Source: Bathymodiolus brooksi (lineage: Eukaryota; Mollusca; Bivalvia; Mytilida; Modiolidae). Taken from it: a stretch of 64,000 nucleotides of DNA. The position numbers and the translations under genes are program-made. The DNA lies in NCBI GenBank assembly GCA_963680875.1, contig OY804584.1, forward strand, positions 91,200,031 through 91,264,030, read 5' to 3'. The notes under the pieces are model-generated. The model did no database searches. It was not told the origin of the DNA and saw only the letters and a list, made by a program, of their open reading frames with translations. Within the stretch, counting starts at the first letter, position 1. Every line of letters starts with the position of its first letter. This document shows, piece after piece, positions 13,301 to 25,300 of the stretch.

Positions 13301-16300
13301 TGATTGGTGAATTAGTGGTTTAACACCAAAAGGTCTATTAAACAGTTCCTAACAATTTTACATGTAACCATAGATACATGATATACAAAAAGCTCCAGTA
13401 TGATATTAAAATATGGCAACGACAATAATGCATAACTATACTAACCCTAGTGATTCTACCTCAGAAGCGTGGAGGAAAGCTTGATGATCACAATGCAAGA
13501 CAAATATTAAAGGAGCCAGTAACTCGTGCATACCCTGAAAGTAGAGTAAAATGTTTATAGGTATTTATTCTCAGAGGGGATGTTGCTGTGGCACAATGGT
13601 AACAAGTGGTCAACAATCAACTCACAACAAATAAGGTATACGTCTGTAACCAGGGAAATGATGTGTGTGTTTGTGTGCTTCACCTAAAGTAAGTGAGTGG
13701 AAATGATGTGTGTGTTTGTGTGCTTCACCTAAAGTAAGTGAATGGAAATGTGGTGTGTGTTTGTGTGCTTCACCTAACGTAAGTGAGTGGAAATGATGTG
13801 TGTGTTTGTGTGCTTCACCTAAAGTAAGTGAGTGGAAATGATGTGTGTGTTTGTGTGCTTCACCTAAAGTAAGTGAGTGGAAATGATGTGTGTGTTTGTG
13901 TGCTTCACCTAAAGTAAGTGAGTGGAAATGTGGTGTGTGTTTGTGTGCTTCACCTAAAGTAAGTGAGTGGAAATGATGTGTGTGTTTGTGTGCTTCACCT
14001 AAAGTAAGTGAGTGGAAATGTGGTGTGTGTTTGTGTGCTTCACCTAAAGTAAGTGAGTGGAAATGATGTGTGTGTTTGTGTGCTTCACCTAAAGTAAGTG
14101 AGTGGAAATGATGTGTGTGTTTGTGTGCTTCACCTAAAGTAAGTGAGTGGAAATGATGTGTGTGTTTATGTGCTTCACCTAAAGTAAGTGAGTGGAAATG
14201 TGGTGTGTGTTTGTGTGCTTCACCTAAAGTAAGTGAGTGGAAATGATGTGTGTGTTTGTGTGCTTCACCTAAAGTAAGTGAGTGGAAATGTGGTGTGTGT
14301 TTGTGTGCTTCACCTAAAGTAAGTGAGTGGAAATGATGTGTGTGTTTGTGTGCTTCATCTAAAGTAAGTGAGTGGAAATGATGTGTGTGTTTGTGTGCTT
14401 CACCTAAAGTAAGTGAGTGGAAATGTGGTGTGTGTTTGTGTGCTTCACCTAAAGTAAGTGAGTGGAAATGATGTGTGTGTTTGTGTGCTTCACCTAAAGT
14501 AAGTGAGTGGAAATGTGGTGTGTGTTTGTGTGCTTCACCTAAAGTAAGTGAGTGGAAATGTGGTGTGTGTTTGTGTGCTTCACCTAAAGTAAGTGAGTGG
14601 AAATGTGGTGTGTGTTTGTGTGCTTCACCTAAAGTAAGTGAGTGGAAATGATGTGTGTGTTTGTGTGCTTCACCTAAAGTAAGTGAGTGGAAATGTGGTG
14701 TGTGTTTGTGTGCTTCACCTAAAGTAAGTGAGTGGAAATGTGGTGTGTGTTTGTGTGCTTCACCTAAAGTAAGTGAGTGGAAATGATGTGTGTGTTTGTG
14801 TGCTTCACCTAAAGTAAGTGAGTGGAAATGATGTGTGTGTTTGTGTGCTTCACCTAAAGTAAGTGAGTGGAAATGTGGTGTGTGTTTGTGTGCTTCACCT
14901 AAAGTAAGTGAGTGGAAATGATGTGTGTGTTTGTGTGCTTCACCTAAAGTAAGTGAGTGGAAGTGATGTGTGTGTTTGTGTGCTTCACCTAAAGTAAGTG
15001 AGTGGAAATGATGTGTGTGTTTGTGTGCTTCACCTAAAGTAAGTGAGTGGAAATGATGTGTGTGTTTGTGTGCTTCACCTAAAGTGAGTGGAAATGATGT
15101 GTGTGTTTGTGTGCTTCACCTAAAGTAAGTGAGTGGAAATGTGGTGTGTGTTTGTGTGCTTCACCTAAAGTAAGTGAGTGGAAATGATGTGTGTGTTTGT
15201 GTGCTTCACCTAAAGTAAGTGAGTGGAAATGTGGTGTGTGTTTGTGTGCTTCACCTAAAGTAAGTGAGTGGAAATGATGTGTGTGTTTGTGTGCAAGCTT
15301 CACCTAAAGTAAGTGTGTGATTGTTATTGAAAACCAAGCGAGAACAAGGTACATATTGATGAGATGATGTGAATGTATACTTTGTAGAACAAGGTAAATA
15401 TTGATGAGATGATGTGAATGTATACTTTGTAGAACAAGGTACATATTGATGAGATGATGTGAATGTATGCTTTGTAGAACAAGGTACATATTGATGAGAT
15501 GATGTGAATGTATGCGTTGTAGAACAAGGTACATATTGATGAGATGATGTGAATGTATGCTTTGTAGAACAAGGTACATATTGATGAGATGTTGTGAATG
15601 TATGCTTTGTAGAACAAGGTACATATTGATGAGATGTTGTGAATGTATGCTTTGTAGAACAAGGTACATATTGATGAGATGTTGTGAATGTATGCTTTGT
15701 AGAACAAGGTACATATTGATGAGATGATGTGAATGTATGCTTTGTAGAACAAGGTACATATTGATGAGATGTTGTGAATGTATACTTTGTAGAACAAGGT
15801 ACATATTGATGAGATGATGTGAATGTATACTTTGTAGAACAAGGTACATATTAATGAGATGATGTGAATGTATACTTTGTAGAACAAGGTAAATATTGAT
15901 GAGATGTTGTGAATGTATACTTTGTAGAACAAGGTACATATTGATGAGATGTTGTGAATGTATACTTTGTAGAACAAGGTACATATTGATGAGATGATGT
16001 GAATGTATACTTTGTAGAACAAGGTACATATTGATGAGATGATGTGAATGTATACTTTGTAGAACAAGGTACATATTGATGAGATGATGTGAATGTATAC
16101 TTTGTAGAACAAGGTACATATTGATGAGATGATGTGAATGTATGCTTTGTAGAACAAGGTACATATTGATGAGATGATGTGAATGTATGCTTTGTAGAAC
16201 AAGGTACATATTGATGAGATGTTGTGAATGTATACTTTGTAGAACAAGGTACATATTGATGAGATGTTGTGAATGTATACTTTGTAGAACAAGGTACATA

Positions 16301-19300
16301 TTGATGAGATGATGTGAATGTATGCTTTGTAGAACAAGGTACATATTGATGAGATGATGTGAATGTATACTTTGTAGAACAAGGTACATATTGATGAGAT
16401 GATGTGAATGTATGCTTTGTAGAACAAGGTACATATTGATGAGATGATGTGAATGTATACTTTGTAGAACAAGGTACATATTGATGAGATGATGTGAATG
16501 TATGCTTTGTAGAACAAGGTACATATTGATGAGATGATGTGAATGTATGCTTTGTAGAACAAGGTACATATTGATGAGATGATGTGAATGTATACTTTGT
16601 ACTAATTGGATTCCTAGCATAGTAGCAGCAAAGACTAATTTTATAGTTTGGTTTCAAATCCACGATCTACCACACTTGAGGTGATCATGCTAACTATTAC
16701 ATAACCAATGTGGTTCACTTTCACTTTAAGTGAGGAAGTTTATTAAGTATTTACAATCAGAAAGTAGTGTAACAGAACCTGTCATACAATCAGAAAGTAG
16801 TGTAACAGAACCTGTCATATAATCAGAAAGTAGTGTAACAGAACCTGTCATACAATCAGAAAGTAGTGTAACAGAACCTGTCATACAATCAGAAAGTAGT
16901 GTAACAGAACCTGTCATACAATCAGAAAATAGTGTAACAGAACCTGTCATACAATCAGAAAGTAGTGTAACAGAACCTGTCATACAATCAGAAAGTAGTG
17001 TAACAGAACCTGTCATACAATCAGAAAGTAGTGTAACAGAACCTGTCATACAATCAGAAAATAGTGTAACAGAACCTGTCATACAATCAGAAAGTAGTGT
17101 AACAGAACCTGTCATACAATCAGAAAGTAGTGTAACAGAACCTGTCATACAATCAGAAAGTAGTGTAACAGAACCTGTCATACAATCAGAAAGTAGTGTA
17201 ACAGAACCTGTCATACAATCAGAAAGTAGTGTAACAGAACCTGTCATACAATCAGAAAGTAGTGTAACAGAACCTGTCATACAATCAGAAAGTAGTGTAA
17301 CAGAACCTGTCATACAATCAGAAAGTAGTGTAACAGAACCTGTCATACAATCAGAAAGTAGTGTAACAGAACCTGTCATACAATCAGAAAGTAGTGTAAC
17401 AGAACCTGTCATACAATCAGAAAGTAGTGTAACAGAACCTGTCATACAAACAGAAAGTAGTGTAACAGAACCTGTCATACAATCAGAAAGTAGTGTAACA
17501 GAACCTGTCATACAATCAGAAAGTAGTGTAACAGAACCTGTCATACAATCCAATCCGTTTTTTAACATATTTTTTGAATACATGTTGTTTAATCTGACCA
17601 TATTCAAATACTTGCAATTTGAAGTGTGATTTTCTATCTCATTGGTACTATGAACATATAGAAAAACTGTAGTTATGAATGTCCTGACAGACATTTTATT
17701 ATAAGCATAGCAGAGAGACTGATAGGATGAACTGTTATACTAATGATAATATATGCAGAAAGCTTCATTACTGACATTATTTTTATCGGTAACGTCATAA
17801 TGTGTTTGACCTTAATCATACTGACAATATCACTAGGTGAGATCAAAGGAAAATGTATAAATTACCAATAAAAATAACCTAAAACAATTACTAGTTTTAC
17901 CTTGACTACAGGGAGTTAATTAATACTATAGAGGGAGAATTAAATAAAACAGTCCATTAGAAAAAAATGCTTTCCTCTTAGCTTGATTGGTGTATAATGC
18001 CAAAATTAGCAGTATTTCAGCTATTTCGTGGCATTCCTCTTAGTTTGAAAGTGGATTAGTGGATTGGTAATTTAATATGTAAATTGATTCATATTCATCC
18101 ACACACAAGAAGTACCTGTTTATAAGAGATTGTCGACATTGTTTTACAAACTATAAATAGAAGATCTATCATCTTTTCTCGTATAACCTCCGATTGAAAG
18201 AACTGTACTTCAGGAAAGCTAAAAATAAACTAAACATCGTCAAAACATGCATATTGTTACAACAGAACTTGTATCCTCATGGACTGTTTCTTAATTTTTC
18301 ATCGCCAGGAGATCGTTTAATACCGGTACAAATTAATAGAATATACACATTCATCATGTAATACAATATCTAAAAATAGGAGTTTTTAAATATTAAATAA
18401 AATTACAATAAACTTGTCTTTAGAGGCCACTTTTTATAGGAAACCATCCTCTTTATTTGTAAGAAGAGTTCAAAATATCATGACTCTTTACTACCACTAC
18501 AGAAAAGCATTTTTTGTGATAGCAAATTCATTTGTAAAACAAGTAAAAAATGTTCTAACTCTTCATATCTACAAGTTTCTAAATCGAACTTCTTCTTAAA
18601 GACGGAAAAAGGTGTGGTCTCTAAAGACAGGTTGTACTGTATAAAACAAGTGCAGGTGTAGAGTGCATAAAATGAAAAAAAATCAACACTGTCACATATA
18701 AAATTTTCCAGATACCAACCCAATGACAATTTTTTTTCTGAGTTGGGAGTTTTTTTTTTTAATATTATGGTAAATTTACAGTACAAAAAGACAGTAATTC
18801 TTAATTAAAGGTTGTTTTTGCAGTCAAAAATAGTTCAATCACAATGCTAAAATGACATTTGATTCTCCATATAGTAGTAAATAAGCATGCACAATTTTAA
18901 AGAATTCCCTTTTAAAATGTGGTAAGAGTTGAACATACAAACTTTTCTGACATATGGACAGACTGAACAAAATGAAAACAATATATCATCCCCAGAAAGG
19001 GGGAAAACATAATAACCTGTAATATGGTTTTAGATTTTTAAATGTGTTTTCTAGCACAATTTCCAATTATCAAAATTTGTACAAGTTAAACTACAGTAGA
19101 ACTTGCTCGACCTTGATGGGACTGTCAAAATGTGTTTGAGTTATCGGTCATTCAAACTATTGGTATATTCCTTCACTTCTACAAACTTATCATTTAAATA
19201 TCACAAATATTGTTTTTAATTTAAAAAAGTGTATTTTTCTCACATTTTCAAAAAAATATAAAGACTTTGAACACTTATGTAACACTGCCAACAAAATGGT

Positions 19301-22300
19301 TATCAAAAGGGTTTTTTTGATAATACAAAATTTACAGTGATATTTGTGCTAAAAAATGTGAATCCCTTTTTGCAATCAAAACATGAGAATCCCTTTTTGC
19401 AATCAAAACATGAGAATCCCTTTTTGTGATCAGAACATGTGAATCACTTTTTGTGATCAAAACATGTGAATCACTTTTTGTGATCAAAGCATGAGAATCC
19501 CTTTCTGTGATCAAAACATGAGAATCCCTTTTTGTGATCAAAACATGAGAATCCCTTTTTGTGATCAAAACATGAGAATCACTTTTTGTGATCAAAACAT
19601 GTGAATCACTTTTTGAGTTAAAACATATAAATCATCTTTTGAATTAAAAACATGTGAATCACTTTTTGTAAATGTGAAAACATGTTTTGAGCTAACAGAA
19701 ATACAATTAAAACTAGTCTTTCAACTAATAAAAGACAACTCAAACATGCAGTAGTTTGAAAGTAGCAGTAAAAAAGATAGAATAAAAACTGTAAAGTAAA
19801 ATGAAGATTAAAACTGAAAAAAAAATAAACATTGAAAAAAATACTGAGTGAACATGATCTGTGAAAGTCCTTCATTACTACACGAAAAAAATGGCTTTAA
19901 AAAATTTCAATTATACACAAATGTAAATAAACATTTGTGAATCTCATAAAAATAACCAATGGACATCTTAGAAAATTATATAGCACTTTCACAGATTTTT
20001 GACATATTACTTCCCATTTCCTTCAATATGCATTGTTTAATAAAAAAATTCTCATAACAAATCCTTATGATAGCATTAATTTTCAAAAGTGTATAAATTT
20101 ATCCCTGAAATTAAAAAAAAAAAATAAAATATTTTTTCATAATTTAATGAAGATCAAAATCTGAATTGTTCCAATATTCACCAACGTCTTAAAACTATAT
20201 TTGTATATGCATATTTAATAAAGAATTGTATAAAAACAATCTTTGGAACATGATAAAGGAGAAGCAACTGAGTCAACAGATCCTGAAACAAATTAAAACA
20301 AAAATACATCAAATTATCGGCTGAACAATAAAGAATCTCTGCGAACCTGACGATATGAAACTTCTGGATTGATCTTTGCATAGATAAACAAAATGTCCAC
20401 CATCAAGTTCCTCACTTGGTTCGACTGGAAAAATTGTATTCTAGGATAACTGAAATTTTAAACCATCAAACTATCTTATTGATTGAGTGAGTGAGTGCTG
20501 TTTAACACCAAAAATTAGCAATTTTTCAGCTATATTATTGCGAAAACAAGCTACATTTCAATGAGATGATGTCTGCTTTGTAATAGACCAACATGCTGAA
20601 TTGGATTTTTCTAGAGTTAGTTCACTAAAACATCGGTCTGCTGATAGACATTTCACCCCACTCAAGACACATTATCCTGATTCCAAGCCAACCAGTCTTT
20701 GCTTTTTCTCCTTAATGCTGGGTGCTTAACGGAGAATCAACAAATACCAATTTTATAGTCTTTGGCTTTACTCGACTGGGACACAAACCCACAATCATCT
20801 AGTTTGGCATGTCATATTTAGATAAATCACAATATATTTAACTTTTTCAGGTACAATGTATTTATCTTCTTATTTAACATAAAATACAATACATATAATT
20901 ATTGAATTTCATTCAAATAATAAACATGTCATTTCAAATTCCTGTTTTATCAACTATATACATCATATAAATTACATTTTCACAATCCTAAATCGTCATT
21001 TAACATACAAAATCGTTGCTTACAGGGGAGGGATAGAGATATGGTGTTTGACGTCGTCATTTTCAACAATATTTCAGATCAGTTTTATTGGTGGAGGAAA
21101 CCGGAGTACCTGGAGAAAACCACTGACCTGCTGCAAGTCACTGACGAACTTTATCACATAATGTTGTATCAAGTACACCTCATGATGAACAGGGTTCAAA
21201 CTCACAACTTTAGTGGTGATAGGTACTAATTGCATTAGTAGTTGTAAATCCACTACCATACGATCATGACCACGATGGCCCCTCATTGTTTACATGTTTG
21301 TCTATGTTATTATATACTTACGTTCTTATTACATCTTGTTTTATAGTTAACCTCAGTTCATTGTCCTGGAAAAAAAGATTCCAGGGACTCTGAAAAATAA
21401 ATCAAATCAAAACTGATATACATGTACATATAACACCATTTTGTACAAAATTAACAGTGTTAGTTAGAATAATCCAAATCCAAACTGGTCGCCATGATAT
21501 GGCTGAAATATTGCTAAACACCATAAATCAATCAATCAATCCAAACCAAGAAATAATGATATGAAACATAGCTATCTAGAACCTGGCTTGGGACAAAAAA
21601 ATGACACAAGTTTGCTGATCATGGCAAACAAATAATATAAATGTCGTACAATGTGTGATTAAAGAACTCTTTGTATCATTGTAGAGTCTATATAAGTTGA
21701 TATGTAATCTTGACAAGCGTGAGTGACTGATTGTAGTTTAACGACATATGAACAAATGGTACAATTGACATTAACTGTGGTTTCATATCATATATTTTAG
21801 CCATCTCTCAACATATATGTCATAAGCACTTCCCGTTCCTTTCTATATTCATGTTTTATCACCATGTTTGTAACTAGAGTAACACTGAGCTCACTCCCGG
21901 TTTTTAGTGGGGTTCCTGTTGATCGATCTATAGTTTTCAGTGTAGTCTTGTAGATCATTGTTCATTCTATTGTCCTTTTTCTTTTAGCCATGCATTGTCT
22001 GTCCTTCTTTGATTTACAGATTCTGATTACCCCTTTAGTATCTTTTGACCATTGTTTTCTGTCCTTTGATTTACAGATTCTGATTACCCCCTTAGTATCT
22101 TTTGACCATTGTGTTTTCTGTCCTTCTTTGATTTACAGATTCTGATTACCTCTTTGATATCTTCAAAGTGTTCTAGTTTATTTAATATATATCGCCATCT
22201 GTGTTAGCGGTAGACATTTTTTTTTATTAGCCACTGTGGCTAATGGGTAATAATTTCTTTTAGACACACTCAATTTCAGTTAGCCACACTAAATATAAAC

Positions 22301-25300
22301 AAAGAGCATAAAACAGTTGAAAGTTCAAAACTTTATTATTTAATTAACTAACAATAATAATTCATATATTATCATGATAAACAACAAACTTTGAACATTA
22401 GATAAACAGAACATTCAATATTCGTATGATTTTGTTGTTTTATGCTGTGTGGGGCATTGCCAAAAAAGGATAAAATAGATCCTTGGTGCTTGGCCATGCT
22501 TGGTATCGGGTCCGTTCGCCCTGGGTTCATTCGCCCTAAAAGTGGGTCCGTTTGCCCTGATAATTAAAAAGTATCTTAATGAACATAATAAATATTGTAA
22601 TTGAAATTAAAGAAGTAATGATATAGAAAAGATTTAATTAAAAATATAAGCTTTTGTTAAAGAAATTAAGCAGCTATTAGATATTGTTTGAAATGAATGA
22701 TTGTTGATTTCATCATTACAATTAATTGATGTAAAGCTTGGTTTGAGTAAAACAAATTTAAGCATAAAAGAATTATTTACTTTACAGCTTGTGTTCTTTG
22801 ATCTCGTGTGTGTTTTGATAAACTTTTTTATTATCGAAATACACTTTTTAGTTTTTAGCATGTCAACACCATATTTAAAATTTCTAAATTTTTAAACCAT
22901 CAAATATCATTAATACTTCATTTATTTTCAATAACTTTCATATATATAATTATCAGGGCGAATGGACCCAGGGCGAACGTATATTAATTAGGGCGAACGT
23001 GAATTAGTCATGCTTGACCTTCTCGTCAAATAATTTACTGGTTTTAGATGCAAGCGTAGACAGAAGGACAGACAGAATAAAGCGTAATTTAGGAAACCAG
23101 TCAGTCGGTGACTAAATTCGAAACTATTTCTGGAATAGGACCCGGATAATGTTATTTCAACTGAAAAAACTACCGGAAATAATCAATTTGACCCGCTTTA
23201 AAATCATTTTGGATATTATACATCGATCAAATCATTGTCTATAACGCGTTTTATTCGAAGTTGACTTCTGCATAATAAAAGATCGTTGTCAGATGCACGC
23301 TCTAACAGTTTTTCGTTCGCCAGTGTGGCTACTGCTACACAAATTATCCTCGCCACACTACCGTTATATTCGCAAAATGCGATGTGGCGATCGTCTACCG
23401 CTAACACAGGCCATGACAGTTATCTAAGATTTTCGGTCAACAAAAGACATGTTAAATCCTCTTACCTCATCAGACTGTGACAGTGGATTATTAACAGCTA
23501 AATCTATAGAATGATCAACAGCTTTCCTAGGGTTGACTATTAACTGAAATTAGATATAAAAAAAATACAGTTAAACATGCCCATGCAGTCATCTGTATTA
23601 AAAGGTCACCTATTTCTTGTCCTGTCATTGAAAATTTCATATGAATTGAACCTCTTTTAAAATGTCACCTGTTCTTTGTCCCAAAGGTGACCTCTTAACA
23701 CAGGTTTAACTGTAGCATTATAAGTTTTGAATGGGAGCTACAATGCTAGAATAATTACAACAAATTGTCAATACATCTAACTCATAATATGTATATTAAA
23801 GAAGCTAATTTGTAAACAAACTACTGGACACCAAATGAGTGAGGGATGGGCTCGACCTCCATTAAATATTCAGATTACGTTACAGGTGCTACATTTAATA
23901 TACAGAAGTTCAATAATTTGAGGTGAGAGGTGGTTGTTCATTTAATTGATATGGTAGAATTGTTGACCATCACTTTTTAAACTTTCTTTTCACAATTTTC
24001 AGTGTAAAATATAATATTTCTTGTTAAAAGGTTTCATCCTAGTCAAAGATATAAAATGTATATAGTATAAACTTACACTATTTTTGAGATCTTCAAATTT
24101 ATTCCTCCACGCCCTTGTCTTTGACACCCATAAATTTACATCATCAGGTAAGACTTCAAGAAAAATCTGCATGAAAAAAAACCAAAATATCAAAAGAAAT
24201 ATTTTTTTAGCTTTACCAAACAATTCCGATACAAATGTTACCAAATCAGGGCCATTGTGGTCGCATCATATGGTAGTTGGATTTACAACTATCTGTGCAA
24301 TCAGTGCCTATCATCACTAAAGTTGTAAGTTCGAATCCAGCTTATGGCAAGGTGTACTCGATATAACATTATGTGATAAAGTTTGTCAGTGACTTTTGAC
24401 AGGTCGGTGGTTTTCTCAGGGTACTACGGTTTCCTCCACCAATAAAATTAACTGCCACGATATATCTGAAATATTGTTGAAAGTGGCGTTAAACACTATA
24501 ACCATAACCCTATATTTTTCATTTCCATAACGGTAAAACGCTATGCCTAACGTGAGAGAACATTTAAAAAAAAACATGAATATATTAAATAATACCAGTG
24601 AAATGTTGTAATAAACAAATTGTTGTTCTTTTGTGATGAAAGACGAGAGTTGCATTGACATTTTTATATAAACAACTCCATTTCCATACTAAGAATGTTT
24701 TCAAAGTTTTATAGCTCACATAAACATGAAAAAGATAATCAATGGTGGCAGACAAAAATGGGTTGACTGACGATTATCATCAACATACCTTCCAGCTGAC
24801 ACTGCGGAATCTACTACTTCGTAAATATCCACTCATAGCATAGTGTTTTAAAATTTTCTTGTAATTTGGTTTTGAAAATAATTTCTCCCATTCTCCACTG
24901 AAATGAAATGAATGAAAAATAATACAGTAATACATTTTATTTATCATTATATTTGTTGCACAAATAACTTATTATGAAATCTCTACCAGTAAAACTGACC
25001 ACCACGATAGTACTGAAAGTTTGTTGAATTTGTTACTATAACATCCATAAACCTAATCATTCATTATCAAGCAGGTAGAAAACAGTGGTTTTGTTTGTGC
25101 TTAATAAAACAATAATGGTGTCAAACCACCTCAAGTGTGGTAGATCGTGGGTTTGAGCCAAGATTGGGTCAAACCACCTCAAGTGAGGTAGATCGTGGGT
25201 TTGAGCCAAGATTGGGTCAAACCACCTCAAGTGTGGTAGATCGTGGGTTTGAACCCTGGTCGGGTCAAACCACCTCAGGTGAGGTAGATCGTGGGTTTGA

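Noticed and set aside
12340..13450. Possible exons in the AT-rich intron stretch before exon 8
   Set aside because: No splice-flanked segment matches TBC1D5 or any family I recognise; the frames at 12346 and 13072 are low-complexity.
15304..16620. Minus-strand frames of 438, 412 and 270 residues made of repeated [19 protein letters not shown] units
   Set aside because: They are translations of the 45-bp array within a SINE, whose unit length is divisible by 3; no splice context, no known domain and open in several frames.
16726..17694. 322-residue minus frame with repeated [11 protein letters not shown]
   Set aside because: By-product of the 33-bp minisatellite.
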